A stretch of 64,000 bases of DNA from Coleophoma eucalyptorum (GCA_026120035.1 JALRME010000016.1:806001-870000); one strand, 5' to 3'. Shown: positions 12,191 through 23,982, counted from the first letter of the stretch. Notes: a model not told the origin generated them from the letters alone. Numbers and translations: made by a program.

Positions 12191-12760
12191 ATCTTCGTAC
12201 TGAGCGAGCAAGTTTGTTACCTTGATGTCGTGCTGGTCAGCATCACTCAAACTTCCAAAGATGTTACGACGCGTTGTTGTTGAGTGGCGAGACGCGACCC
12301 CAATCGCGTGGATGCCTCGGGTCACATGATATAATCACAATGTCGTATCCCCGCCATTGCGGTTGGAATTCGACATCCTACATGCGAATATATTTGCTGG
12401 CATTTTCTGAATGCTTGAAATATAAGTATAAATTAGTCTTAAGCGTCCATGAAAAAATTGACAATGAATTCAACATGAGGTTACGACGCACTACAGCATT
12501 TGTAGTTACCTCGGCCAAGCGACCTCGATACCCACTCTCTCCATTCCCACTGCAGCGAGGCCAAGGGAAGCATCGAGGCCATACAATACTACTTGTGTAG
12601 CAACCTTTCTTTTTTCTTCACCTCCTCTCACCTTTGAAAATGTCGAACTGAACAGGCGTCAGTCCAAGTTCATTTGCAGAGAAAGATATCTGGGCAGTTT
12701 ATCGACAGAGTATCTACCTTGGAAAGTCCCGAGGTTCTTCTTTCAAGGCCGATCAGAGTT
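12191..12760. promoter_or_regulatory. Divergent promoter of RAD54 and a mitochondrial carrier
   Basis: RAD54 (minus) and the carrier gene (plus) start within about 570 bases of each other. The region must therefore hold both promoters. The part nearest RAD54 (12191-12325) is open in the RAD54 frame and may belong to its leader or to an extended N-terminus. No specific operator was identified. Confidence 0.45.
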
Positions 12761-13660
12761 ATGTCAGCCGATTTCTGGGCTGGCTACATCAGCGGTGCAG
12801 CAGGAATTATCATTGGAAATCCGCTAGATTTGATCAAAGTCCGTCTCCAGGCTGGGACACATATTGCCGCAATCTCACCAACGACATATACAAGCCAATT
12901 CGAAGGTGCGGGGTCGTTAATACGAGGAGCAACCGCTCCAATCCTGGGATATGGGGCTTTGAACGCCCTACTGTTCGTGACTTATAACCGCACCACGGCG
13001 CTTCTTAGCCAGGGTGAAACACCACCTTCATTATGGACAACTTGGACTGCTGGCGCTGTTGGAGGACTGGCTACTTGGGTTGTCAGCACACCAACCGAAC
13101 TGATAAAATGTCGTGCTCAGATGGCTCAGCAACCAACATCAAGCTGGGCCATCACAAAAGATATTGTGCGTTCGAATGGGATCAAAGGTCTTTATTTCGG
13201 CGGTGTGGTGACTGCCTTAAGAGACAGTATTGGCTATGGTTTCTATTTTTGGTCCTACGAGCTCAGTACAAGACTATTAGCTTCCAGTGATAGTGGAATA
13301 GCCCAAAGCTCAACTGGAGGAGAAGCTGCAAAAGTACTACTATGTGGCGGGCTTGCAGGAGTCGTGACATGGGCCAGCGTATTTCCGCTAGATGTTATTA
13401 AGACCCGAGTGCAAACGCAAGTCATGGCAATCGAAAATGCTCCTCTTTTGGAGAACACAGCTCCAGGAGAGCCGACACCACCGAGGAGGCTAGGAGCTAT
13501 GGAAGTAGCGAAGAATGCTTATCGACAAGATGGGATGAAGGTCTTCTTTCGTGGCTTGGGTATATGTAGTATGCGAGCTTTTATTGTTAATGCTGCACAA
13601 TGGGCCGTGTATGAATGGATGATGCGGGAATTAAGCAGCCCGAAACAGTCATTATCATGA
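12761..13660 (+). CDS. Mitochondrial carrier protein (SLC25 family)
   Basis: The ATG at 12761 gives 299 residues. The frame is open upstream but without ATG. Three carrier repeats are visible, each with the PxD/ExxKxR signature: NPLDLIKVR, TPTELIKCR and FPLDVIKTR. Each repeat implies two membrane helices, for six in the inner mitochondrial membrane. The second-repeat sequence with Glu and Cys (PTELIKCR) resembles ornithine/carnitine-type carriers, and the opening resembles the SLC25A45/47/48 subgroup. The substrate cannot be assigned from sequence alone. It is divergent from RAD54 and convergent with the NYN-domain gene. Confidence 0.85.
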   Translation: MSADFWAGYISGAAGIIIGNPLDLIKVRLQAGTHIAAISPTTYTSQFEGAGSLIRGATAPILGYGALNALLFVTYNRTTALLSQGETPPSLWTTWTAGAVGGLATWVVSTPTELIKCRAQMAQQPTSSWAITKDIVRSNGIKGLYFGGVVTALRDSIGYGFYFWSYELSTRLLASSDSGIAQSSTGGEAAKVLLCGGLAGVVTWASVFPLDVIKTRVQTQVMAIENAPLLENTAPGEPTPPRRLGAMEVAKNAYRQDGMKVFFRGLGICSMRAFIVNAAQWAVYEWMMRELSSPKQSLS

Positions 13661-13919
13661 AAAGAAAAAAAACTTATGATCATAAGATTCTGTATTGGTG
13701 AATTTCTCGTATCTAGACTTGAAGCTGTATATTCCATGATCTTACACCCAGCTCAGTGCTGCTCCGCAGTGTAGCTTTGCAATCATCTTACTAGTCTGAT
13801 ACTAATATGTCAGTATTTATATATTCTTTGTGCCGAATTATTATTGCCCTGAGATGGTTATAGATGTCTTTCTGCAGTAATATATATTTCGTTCGCTCAG
13901 ACATAACGGATCCTCCAAT

Positions 13920-15575
13920 TTAATCACTGCCATATGCAGCGTACTGTTCATCGCTCCAAAAGCCATTACTTCCAAATTTTTCCCTTGTGCGCTTTTGTGT
14001 ATGAACTTTCAATAACTCCTCGCTGAAATTATCCAACTTAATAACCATGAATTGCCCTGGCCATTTCTCCAAGAACTTCTTTTTCTTATAAAGAAGACTT
14101 AGGGTGTCCCTCCATGCAACCAGCTCAACTTTCCAGCCCTTGTTAAGTGCTCGTTCTACCATTCTAAAGAACCCACCAGAGAACTCGGCCTCTGCACCAT
14201 CGCCAGTAGCAAGGACAATGACAGACGGTTCCTCGCAGTCAACCACAGACTCTAAAATCTTCAAGTGGAGTATCTCGTCAACGCCTTGCTCAGTCATGAC
14301 GGGACCTCGGTGTGGTGTTTCTGAACCACTTGATTGACCAGAAGTTGCATAGCCGTTTCCGGTTCCATCATAATTTCTTGCGCCTCGGCCTTTGATCTTT
14401 GCAACCCGTGTCAACATCAATAATTCATAACCAAGATTACCAGCTTCTGTGATATAAGAAGGATACTCTCCAAGTCCTGCATGGCCAGCTGCAACTGATC
14501 CTGCTAAAACACGACGAGCTACGCTCCGGCCTCGCTCTAAGATAAGGGCTAAGTTGTAAAACGAAACTGGGGGTGCTTTGAGTAGAGGAGTATTAGGGTT
14601 GAGACCTCTGGTTCTCTTGAGCGCTTCAAAAAGCCCTATTATGATATTTGAACAATCGACGAACACATGTATTCCTTCACCTGGAACCGTCCCAGCCCAT
14701 TCTGATGTGGAGGGAATTTGGTGTATAGAATTATTGTTTGAGCCAAATTGGGCTACGATTTTCTCCAGAAGCCTTGCTTTCTTTTCCTCCTTGGTAAGAG
14801 TATCGATAGCTGCAGTGTGCCCTGAGAGAAATTTGGGCTGCTTAATAGGCGGTGGAACCCATAGATGGGTTTGAGTTGACTGCACGGGAGGCGATTGCTC
14901 TGAGATAGAGCTTAACTGACGAATAAGTTGGACCGTCTTCCTAGAAGTCTTGGAACGTTGCTCTTTGATACTTTTGGTTTCTACAAGCTCAAGCTCAGAC
15001 TCAAACTCGCTATTGTAATAAGAATCGATTGGTTTTGCTAGAGCTTGCTTTCCTCGCTTATGGCGACTCTTTGGCGACCTGCTAGTTATGGCTGCCGTAA
15101 CGTAATTATCAATCATCGTTCGGGTATCTGCTCCTTCTATATCGGCGTCTCCATCCTCCTCATCCTCCCAATGAACCTCTTTGGGTACTGCCTCACGCTG
15201 CTTCGGCAGAGACTCGAATGTGGTGATATGGAGTGTCAAGGGATATTCTTCATTCCTGGGATCTGAATATGCGCCGTCTTTTCTGCCTTTTATGGCATGA
15301 ATGTCGATTGGTCGCCATGCCTGAGATAGTTCTTCAGGTAATATTGTCGATTGTGCATCCTTTTCGACTGTCGCAACTGAGATCTCTACAGGTTTTCCCA
15401 TGTATTTCCAAAACCGACCGTAGGCATTTTCAGAGACCGAGACCGTCTGGTCACGGAAGCGCAGTTGAGTAAGAGGCGGGTGCCGAAAAAGCGCTCGGGG
15501 GGCTGCTGAGTACGCGCAAGAGAAGTCCAGAGGTTGCTTGAAGAGGCCCTCATTGGGGTCTTGGTCTGGTTCCAT
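13920..15575 (-). CDS. NYN/PIN-like domain protein, uncharacterised
   Basis: This is a single exon of 551 residues from the ATG at 15575. The N-terminal half is largely disordered, with acidic and basic tracts. From about residue 300 there is a PIN-like NYN domain. It opens with HVFVDCSNIIIG (D307), has GVDEILHLKI in the middle, and VLATGDGAEAEF (D459) followed by a GWKVELVAW strand. These spaced aspartates are the likely metal-binding residues of a nuclease fold. NYN domains cleave or bind RNA in other proteins. The domain assignment is from motif pattern, and the cellular role is unknown. Confidence 0.75.
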   Translation of the reverse strand: MEPDQDPNEGLFKQPLDFSCAYSAAPRALFRHPPLTQLRFRDQTVSVSENAYGRFWKYMGKPVEISVATVEKDAQSTILPEELSQAWRPIDIHAIKGRKDGAYSDPRNEEYPLTLHITTFESLPKQREAVPKEVHWEDEEDGDADIEGADTRTMIDNYVTAAITSRSPKSRHKRGKQALAKPIDSYYNSEFESELELVETKSIKEQRSKTSRKTVQLIRQLSSISEQSPPVQSTQTHLWVPPPIKQPKFLSGHTAAIDTLTKEEKKARLLEKIVAQFGSNNNSIHQIPSTSEWAGTVPGEGIHVFVDCSNIIIGLFEALKRTRGLNPNTPLLKAPPVSFYNLALILERGRSVARRVLAGSVAAGHAGLGEYPSYITEAGNLGYELLMLTRVAKIKGRGARNYDGTGNGYATSGQSSGSETPHRGPVMTEQGVDEILHLKILESVVDCEEPSVIVLATGDGAEAEFSGGFFRMVERALNKGWKVELVAWRDTLSLLYKKKKFLEKWPGQFMVIKLDNFSEELLKVHTQKRTREKFGSNGFWSDEQYAAYGSD

Positions 15576-16217
15576 TCGTAAGGTTGCTACCAGAAGAGCA
15601 TGCAACCCGCCGTATTGCTATGGGGACTTGTGGTGGGCGGAAGAGATTGCGGGATTAGGTAGAGGATGCATTGTGGTGTATGGAAAGAGTATAGAATTCA
15701 ACGAGCGTGTAAAGATTGAATGTAGATAAGATGAGTCGCACGCGGACCTCGTCGGCGACCTTGTTGCCACTTCAATCTCAGCCTTGTGATCGTTAGACTG
15801 TGATTGGTCGACGTCATGGTTCATCTAAATTCCACCATCCAACATGGACTGTGCACTTATGCAAGCCGACCGTTGTGTTTTCTCGTAGTTAAAAACGGAC
15901 TTGATTAAATTATCTGACATGGGGTTGGTCTCAGGACAAGATTTGAGCACTTGTGTTATCCTACAGAAACCCCACAAACTAACGAAGAGCGCAGATGTAA
16001 GACCGTACGTGAATACTTTATCTGTCGGGCATGGAGCACTACGGACGATGTTATAGTTGTGCTTCTCCATGAATAATACATGGTGTTGTAGCCGGATATC
16101 ACAGTCACAGGTTCTAGATTGCTATGCGATTGAATTTGATATAGGGATGAAAATATGTTTTGTTTTCCTCTGGTTACGTACTGCATTCTGCTATAGATAT
16201 ATCCTGCAATGAAGATC
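15576..16217. other. Intergenic region
   Basis: This lies between the NYN-domain gene's start and the COG3 stop. It contains promoter and 3'UTR sequence. Short open frames here have no recognisable similarity. Confidence 0.5.
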
Positions 16218-18742
16218 TCAATAATCTTCAGCATAAATCATCTTCAACAGTGCATTCTTGGTCGTATCATCGTCAAACGATTTCTCTAGGAGAACGTCCA
16301 GTTCGTTCTGGGCAGTTTGCCCCCCTTTCTTTGGACTCTTATCCTTCAGTCTTGATTGCCAATACTTTGTGAATGCTGTGATCTGCTGGACCAGGACCCT
16401 TTCCAGTTCCTTCCTAGCATCAAGCATATGCTCCTTAACAGCCGGAAGCAGTTTGCCTTGCAGCAAAGGGGTGAAATATGCAAGAGGATTCAGGAGCTGC
16501 CGTCGATCCTGTAGTTCTCGAATTGTATTCCATATTGGTGAGAAATCGAATTCGGGTGACTGCCGGACAGAGTCTGGGATTTCATGTGTGAGAAACAAGT
16601 TCTCAATTAATATTAGATTCTTGATGAGGAATATCTGGGCGTTCATGATGTTCGTCTCGCGCTTGATAATTGTAGCAGCTCTTTGGAGTGATTCTGTGGT
16701 CTGATGCACAATTTCATAAAGGACATTGCCCATCTTTTCTCTCTGTAAATGTCGTTAGCAAAGCTCTCTGCCTGAAAGCAAAATACCTACCCTTTGCAAT
16801 GGTCGTTCATGCTTGCTATCGTTATACATGACAAGCAAATTGACAGCTATCTTAACTGTGGGGTATGCCTTTGTGAGACCTAAGCCAGCTAAAGTCTCCG
16901 GGTCCGCAACCTTGTCCCCAAGTCCTGGGTTTGCGGTGGCACCCTTGACCTTCAAATCTTCAGGTGTTGGCTTGAATGACTGTAGATCTGCAGCGGCATT
17001 CAGGAAAAGGGAATCCTGCAGATCCCACAGGTGCTCATTCAGCAAGAATTGAGCCAGATGAAGCATATATTCTTCGGTGTCCTCTCTGGTGCTGTATCTA
17101 CGGCCACCATGATTCATACCATCGTAGCCATCGAGTAAATATGTCGTCTCGACCCAACTGACCAGGTCGCATATTTGACTCATGGTTCCGGTATTCAAAT
17201 GAGGCTTCAAGAAGTTGAAGAGCGTTGTGATATGTGACATGCAATTTTGCTCAAGCTTCTCGACGTATTGAGCACCATTGCGAGTATACCGGGCTAGGAA
17301 AGGACCATCCTGAAAGATTCTGTCCAATAGTTTTCTCTCATTATCACTCATCTCAAATGCATATTGAATGCAGCGTCGTGATAGTGATTGGAACTCGTTA
17401 TCTGCATTGGATGAATCCGCAGTCGATTTCTGCTTGGCCTGATTCAATGCGAACTTTTGCAAGTTCTTTTGCAAAACAGTGCCCACAATCTGCCGGGATC
17501 TTATCCAGTCATCTAGTACTTGCTCAAAAAGGTGGTGATATGACTGATGGTATGCCTTCATCCCGTTATCCTCTCGGAAAGTGAACTCGGTACCAGTTAG
17601 AAGCGTCTCGACCTGATCCCCGAGGTCAGTCAAGACGTTCTCGAAGCTCCCGTATAGCAATGCATATTCTTTGGTCTCGTTGGTATCGGTACTGCTAACT
17701 TGCTTTGAAATGCTGTCAGATATGTCGTGCAGCGCTTTTGAAGCTGCCAAGTGAACCAGATTTAGCGCTCGGTCAAGCAACGAAATATAACGTGTTTTGT
17801 AGGTAGCTGAGTCACGATAACCGGACTGGATTTTGTTAGCAAGTTCGTTGGACTTAGTTATACATCCTATTGAAAGCAGAATGGTCTAAGGGCCACTTAC
17901 GTGCTGATCCATAAAATCGATGCAAGCGTTCAAGTTCGTGAGCATCTCCAGAAAGTCATCCGCTCTCGTGATTCTACCAGCACCAGGAGCATTGAGACGT
18001 CTTGTAAGTGGTTCAAGATATCCATAAAACTGCAAATCCACATTCACTTCATCTGCGAGGCTTCGAAGGCGTTTCTGTTCTATGAGCAGGTCTTCACACT
18101 GAGCTTGGAAAGCTGTCGTCTGTGAGTCAACCGATTTGAATGATTGGGATAGTGCGGCCAGCAGGTCCAATGCAGATGTCGTATCCTCAAGTAGGTTATC
18201 TAGGTGTTGTTCAGATAGAGCAAGTTGGTCTCTGTAGAGCCTGCAAGATTGTGAATAACCATTCCACCATCATCGGAATAGGAAAGCATACTGGTATTCT
18301 TCGTGACTGGCATCCAAGAGACTATCTTCAAAAACATCATAGCGGTCCTCAAATAAAAAGTGGGCAGCATCACTCTGGGCCTTTTCTAGAGGACTTCGCA
18401 ACTCTTCCTTCTTCTGCACGGCCTCCTTGTGGATATAGCTTCGTGCAACATGGTAGAAGTCACTGTAGGACTTTGCTCGACGGGCAAGAGTGGCCTCGGG
18501 AGGCCCTTTCGAGGCAGGAGTCTCTTCAAAGAACTCGAGTATAGGGCCGACAGGATTAGAGACTTGCGAGCTACTCTACACAATCCAGTCAGCATTAGTG
18601 GAACAGAGGCGCAAGTGGGGGATCAAACATTGGCTTGCTTCAGCAGCGATTCCCTCCGCCGGTGCTTCAGCGCTTGTGACGAATTGTCCTCTTTCTTGTT
18701 CTGATTTTCCGGCACATAACTGTACCACGAATCTTCGTACAT
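16218..18742 (-). CDS. cog3: Conserved oligomeric Golgi complex subunit 3 (Sec34)
   Basis: Minus-strand exons are 18742-18629, 18575-18292, 18240-17901, 17825-16791 and 16742-16218, giving 765 residues. All four introns are 48-75 nt and all joins keep frame. The N-terminus starts MYEDSWYSYVPE. A Sec34-like segment with SYSDFYHVA leads into a long helical region containing LNACIDFMDQH, SGYRDSATYKTRY and the SxLDRALNLVH block typical of COG3. The protein is a tether subunit for retrograde vesicle traffic within the Golgi, in the lobe containing COG1-4. Family recognition is from these conserved segments. Confidence 0.88.
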
Positions 18743-19060
18743 TGTCGACCGTGGAGTGCAAATGCGATGAGGCTGAGAACACCTGGCAAGGCTAGAACTA
18801 ATGCTTCGAGCTTCCGGGTGTCAAGGTTTGGCCCTTCAAGCGAGCCTCAGGAGCGAGCGTCGCTCATTGGCCAATGGGGCATAGGCTAATAAAGGATGGT
18901 CACAAAGTCATGAGGTCAGCGAGAGGCTGATGCAAAGCTATCAACTTCGTGCTCAATTCTGAAGACCACTGGACAAGTTTTGTAGGTGCAAGTACAGAGC
19001 GAAGGACCTTTTGAACGATACAGGAGATAGCTTGGCTAATTCGAATCAGGTCCAATCAAT
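18743..19060. promoter_or_regulatory. Divergent promoter of COG3 and FMP25
   Basis: Only 318 bases separate the two start codons. This segment must therefore carry both promoters and leaders. No particular binding site could be assigned. Confidence 0.45.
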
Positions 19061-20885
19061 ATGCTTTCTTCTAGAGCTTCTACGGGTTCACTACTAAGAG
19101 CATCAAGAAACTGTAAAGTCCAGAGGTCTATACCAAAAAGATATATACAATCCGGAAGTCAAACCAGAGCTTCAAGTACTAGCAAATCTTGGGAGAGCAG
19201 TCGTAAAGCAAAGGCCCTACTTTCTGTCACAATTGGAGCAGGTCTCTTTTATGCCTTTACTCAAAATGCACATGCAGAGGCTGCTCCAGCACCAGCAGAA
19301 GTGACCTTTGAGCAACCTCGGCAGAAGGCAACTTCTAGGGAAGAAAATCGTGACTCAATCAGTTCTCAGCATCTCCAGGTTAAGAAAAGCTGGGAAAATC
19401 CAGGAGTCTATGCTTGGGGGTATGTTTCGCCGTGCAACTGAAATGTTCTTTTTTCAAGCGTCACATCATTTTCTAACCTACAAAATTCCCAGGTCCAACA
19501 CTGGAAAAGTAGTGGCTCCAGACTCGGAGGAATCTTTTATCAAGACTCCTAGAAGAATATCTTATTTTGATGGAAAACTCATACGAGACATCCAACTAGA
19601 CCGAAATTTCGGGGCAGCTGTCACTGAGAACGGTGATCTGCTGCAGTGGGGAATCGGATACTCTAAGGACTGCGAAGGGCCAACTCCCACCTTGAAGGGA
19701 AAGGATATCGTCAAGATTACTATTTCTAGGGACCGTGTTCTAGCTCTTTCGTCCAGTGGATTGGTCTATTCAATCCCGGCAGCTAAAGCAGACCAAGCTG
19801 CTGGAGCCAAGGTAGTAGAAAGCACATGGTTTCCATTTTGGACGAGCAAGTCTTCTATCAGCTATCGAAAATTACAGCCAAGAGACATGGTACGGGGCGA
19901 GAAGGTTACGGATATCAGTAGTGGTCTAGAGCATTGTCTCATCCTAACATCCAAAGGACGCATATTCTCAGCAGCTTCAGGCACGGAAGATTTCCCATCC
20001 AAAGGCCAAATGGGAATTCCGGGTTTGACGTGGACTACAAGACCCGAAGGTCCGTACGATCAGCCACACGAAATTCATACTCTCAAGGGATTTGAGATCA
20101 GCAAAATAGCGACTGGGGATTATCACTCGCTATGTAGTGATAAACAGGGCCGCGTGTTCGCCTTCGGAGACAATGCACTCGGGCAATTAGGATTCGAATT
20201 CAGTCCCGAATCACCCACAATCGATGCACCATCTCTCCTACCTATCGACAAGCTCTATAAAGGCACCAACCTTGTCCCGCGTGTGACAAGCATAGCCGCT
20301 GGCGGAGCCAACAGCTTCTTCACCATCGACACAACACGAGTAGCCGGACAAGGTGAAGATGCTCCACAAGGACTCGGACGCATCACAGCCGATACTTGGG
20401 CCTGCGGCCAGGGTATTTTTGGAGGGTTAGGCAATGGACGCTGGACACACGTTCAGAGCACACCGACCAAAGTCAAAGCACTATCAGGACTTTTCGAGTA
20501 CGACGAAACGAAGAACGAAGTCATCCCCATTCGACTCGCACATCTTTCAGTAGGATCGACGCACGTGTCGGCGGTCATGGACAACGTCACATATGTAGGC
20601 GCTTCCAACCGCAGTTCAAACAATGATACCAACTGGGGCGCGGATGTGCTCTGGTGGGGAGGAAATGAGTTCTACCAGCTCGGCACGGGGAAGAGGAACA
20701 ATATCAACAACCCCATCTATATTGCGCCGCTAGATCTCCAGGCCGAAAAGCAGCAGGGGAGAACGGAGGAACATCGCTTCCAATCCACGCCACGCAATGT
20801 GATTCGATTTGGGGGTAGGAGTGTTAGTGTTGAGCAGAGGATTGAGTGTGGACGCGGCGTTACGGCTGTTTACTCTGGGACGTAA
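19061..20885 (+). CDS. fmp25: RCC1-repeat mitochondrial protein FMP25
   Basis: Exons are 19061-19419 and 19493-20885, giving 583 residues. The N-terminus is rich in Ser and Arg, like a mitochondrial presequence, followed by a membrane segment at about 51-68 (KALLSVTIGAGLFYAFTQ). After VYAWG and the intron come RCC1-type repeats, each with a W/F-G core: LLQWGIGYSKDC, VFAFGDNALGQLG, TWACGQGIFGGLG and VLWWGGNEFYQLG. This arrangement matches yeast Fmp25, an inner-membrane protein needed for assembly of the cytochrome bc1 complex. The role is taken from the family. Confidence 0.85.
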
Positions 20886-21533
20886 ATTGAACTTCCTACG
20901 TGGAGTCTAAGATTGTGCTCGGGCAATTTGGGAATTGCTGCTTAGCTGGGAAGGGTCTGCTCTTCTTAATCTGTATTTATTGTAGTATATTTTTGCTCAC
21001 CTCACAGCGATTAAAACCAAAACTCTTATTCCACTTTGCACAAGCAAAAACAGAAGGTCGTAGATATGACGCATCTTGGTAAGGTATCTCTTATTACTTT
21101 CGTCTCTTTCCTATACTCCCGGCTCATCATCAGAGCACATTCTAGACCCATGTTATCATTGCTGAAGTCCCACCCATGTCTAAACCATGCATACAAGAAG
21201 CCCCTTCAATCTAATCGGCAAACAACTTTCTCCCATCTTACAAAACTCTGCCCTGCTTCCATAACAAAAAATGCACGACCACACTACCCCTGTGCCGCAA
21301 AGACCGATGTAGAAAGAAGACAGTGCAAAAAAAAAACAGTATCGAAAGAGATACAAACGCCAAAAAAGTAAGTACGCCTTCGCAATGCTCGCAGGAGACA
21401 AAAAAAATCAAACATGCTCAGATGATTTCGCTCCATAACCAGATGCAACAACCAGAGTCCTCTTTCAACCAAATCTTCCCAAAGCCATGCATATCCATAG
21501 CTATCAAACACTCATGGGACCAGAGCCCTCCTT
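20886..21533. other. Convergent intergenic region
   Basis: This lies between the FMP25 stop and the phosphatase stop on the other strand. It contains A-rich runs near 21320-21410. No gene is supported. Confidence 0.5.
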
Positions 21534-23213
21534 CTACTCAAATACCGCTCCATCTACAGCCAATTTGGCCATCTTAGAGGCTGGTTCCTGAGTATCTCGC
21601 TCGTCATACTTCTCATCCCAGAATCTTCGCATGACCGTGTAGAGGAAATCATATTGCTCAGTAGCTTGTACCATAGTACGCCTCTGCATACGAAGCGTGT
21701 TCACCGTTTCGAAGATCGGGTCTGCTTCATCATTGTCCCATTTATCCCACGCCCCAGCTTCGAGTTCACCGAGAAGGTACTCAAGAGCTATGAACGTGCC
21801 GCTGCGTCCTACCCCAGCACTGCAATGTACAATCCTAGGATTCTCAGGACTAGAGTTTTTCTCCCGCGATAGGTGCATTAATGCAATGATGCTGTCAACG
21901 TCCTCCTCTTCTAGTGCTCCGTAGTCGGGCCAGCCTGGGTAGAGGAAGTGCCAGATTATCTTCTCCTCGTCGAACCCCTCAACTTTCATAGCAAGCTTTC
22001 GGAGTTCTATAGCATCTCCTTGTGTTGTTTCCTCTCGAGACACGAAACTAACAGTTGCCTTGAAATTCTCGCCAAGTACTGAAGTATCATTTATTTGCAA
22101 AGGCTCGGAATCCTCATCAGTTGGGTAGTATTGATAACACTTTTCCATGAGCATATTGCTGGGATCTTCTGGGTGACCAACGTGTGTAGGTGTAAGCATG
22201 ACTATAACTCCAGGCGTCGTTGTAGATGGATTTGACAAGGATTGCCATATCATCATCCAGGTATGATCAATCGTTTCCTTTTTTGGTCCTTGCATTGCAA
22301 TGAACTTATGAGGGCTGTCATCCTTTCGGGTATCAGAAGAGAGGGCTACTGGGGAGGCGTTGATGTAGTCGTTATAGCCTTCCGGAACTTGCAAAGTGAT
22401 CCGATTATTATACCAAGGGTGAATGTTATTGTAGCGATCAAGAATCCTGTCGACTTTGAGGTAGGACCATTGTGACTCCATTGTTGGATCTTTCTTCTCC
22501 CTGAGACGTAGCATTTCAAGTTGGTTCAATTCCATGAACTTGGTATGCCTCTGATCGGCAGTCAACTGAAGAAAGGCTGGTACCTTTTGAGTTGGTGATT
22601 CCACGTTGACAGGCCTAATTCCAGGAGATGACTTTGAGCTACTAGTTTCATTGGTCTTGGGTATCTCAATCATTTTCGGTAGGGGATCTCTCTGACGTCC
22701 TGAGACAGGGGTAGAGGGAAGACTAGAGGGAGAGCGAGAGCGTTTTTTGGATGCTGAGCGATTTCGATGCATTTTGCTCAGCCAGGCCGAGGACCTCCCT
22801 CGTGACTGTCGTGAAGGAGTTTCTTCAGTCTTTACTGTCAAGCTCAGGCTCGGAGGTTCGGGTTCTGGTGTGCTTGGGACACTTGTAACAGGGGTTGGCT
22901 CAGGCTCGTGTCGATGCCTTCGAAAGGCACGTAGTCGATCCACGATTAAGCTGCTCGCAACTCTTGCAGTGCGAGCTGAAGATGTACAGATAAGGCTAAA
23001 CTTTGCCAGTTGGTGCCGAAGAGAGCTGTCGAGAAAGAAGTCTGTGAGATTCTTGGGGCGTGCACCAAGGGTTTTGAGACACGCTTCTTTTTGAAGAGAA
23101 GAGGTCCGAAAAATTGAGAGGGAAATTCGTGAAATGGCCTTTACTTGACCTGGCAATAAAAAGATATCCCCTGAACGACGACGACGTGGAAAGGTGTAAC
23201 TCCTGATGCTCAT
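21534..23213 (-). CDS. Protein tyrosine phosphatase (classical PTP)
   Basis: This is a single exon of 559 residues from the ATG at 23213. The frame extends upstream only from a TTG. The first ~230 residues are Ser/Arg/Pro-rich and probably disordered. The catalytic domain follows, with a DRYNNIHPWYNNR entry, a KFIAMQGPKKETIDHTW segment, the WPD loop in YPGWPDYGALEEED, and the signature HCSAGVGRSGT (catalytic C464). The Q-loop is QATEQYDFLY. Active-site residues are all present, so the enzyme should be active. The closest functional relatives are probably the yeast Ptp1/Ptp2 and S. pombe Pyp enzymes that act on MAP kinases. Which of them it matches was not resolved. A later in-frame ATG could be the true start. 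Confidence 0.9.
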   Translation of the reverse strand: MSIRSYTFPRRRRSGDIFLLPGQVKAISRISLSIFRTSSLQKEACLKTLGARPKNLTDFFLDSSLRHQLAKFSLICTSSARTARVASSLIVDRLRAFRRHRHEPEPTPVTSVPSTPEPEPPSLSLTVKTEETPSRQSRGRSSAWLSKMHRNRSASKKRSRSPSSLPSTPVSGRQRDPLPKMIEIPKTNETSSSKSSPGIRPVNVESPTQKVPAFLQLTADQRHTKFMELNQLEMLRLREKKDPTMESQWSYLKVDRILDRYNNIHPWYNNRITLQVPEGYNDYINASPVALSSDTRKDDSPHKFIAMQGPKKETIDHTWMMIWQSLSNPSTTTPGVIVMLTPTHVGHPEDPSNMLMEKCYQYYPTDEDSEPLQINDTSVLGENFKATVSFVSREETTQGDAIELRKLAMKVEGFDEEKIIWHFLYPGWPDYGALEEEDVDSIIALMHLSREKNSSPENPRIVHCSAGVGRSGTFIALEYLLGELEAGAWDKWDNDEADPIFETVNTLRMQRRTMVQATEQYDFLYTVMRRFWDEKYDERDTQEPASKMAKLAVDGAVFE

Positions 23214-23982
23214 GTGACTGGGATCCGGCTGGGAAGGGTCGAGTGATGGGTGTTCAGTAATAATGCGGATGGCCAAGACCGCGATCGACCAGCATAGTCT
23301 TCTGGAAGCAACAAGATGACGACGGGGCGAGAAATAAGTCGCTAGAGCACGAACGCTGAGCAAGGGCAAGGGATTTAAAAACAAAAGGCAGGGGATGGAG
23401 GCAAGAAAACAGAGAAAGGGAAAGCGAGGAGACTAGCAGGAAAGTAACAGCAACATCAGGAGCAGCGCTGGGCAATCAATCGCCTTTGCTTTGTTCAGAC
23501 GAGAGAGGCCGTAAAAGGAGCGCTTCTGATTAAAGGTTTGGGGTTGGGGGACTTGGGAGTTTCCGTCGCAAGTCATAGTGTGTAGTTACGCTTCCAGTCC
23601 CAGTGGTGCCAGTGGTGCCAGTCGTGCCAGTCCAGCAGTCCAGTCCCCCGTCCCCGTCACCGTCCCAGTTCCAGTTCCAGTTCTTTGGCCGACAGGGATC
23701 CGCCTATTCGAGAAGATCTGGCAGCCAAAGGAGGCCTCGTAAAGCGAGAAGCGCTAGACCCTTCCAATGCCACTTTCACCACCGTCCGCCTGTCTTTTTA
23801 CGCCTTCACTTCCTCGGCTCTTACTTTTGCTGACCAACCACCACCACCACCACCATTACCACTCCCTACCGCAGCTCAAGCTGTGTTGTCGCATGTCTGC
23901 TGCCGAGTCTCCAATGTCATAGACGGACCGTGGACTCCTGCATACTGGCACTCTCCGACATGGTTATTTTCACTTCCTGAAA
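23214..23982. other. Divergent intergenic region
   Basis: This holds promoter sequence for the phosphatase (minus) and the small micro-exon gene (plus). It is GC-rich with simple repeats at 23591-23683. Open frames at 23603-24071 lack ATG starts and read through low-complexity sequence. Confidence 0.45.
23591..23683 (+). repeat. Imperfect CCAGT/CCAGTGGTG tandem repeat
   Basis: The block repeats CCAGTGGTG three times with one change, then turns into shorter CCAGT and CAGTTC repeats. It is a short minisatellite-like tract in the intergenic region. Confidence 0.7.
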
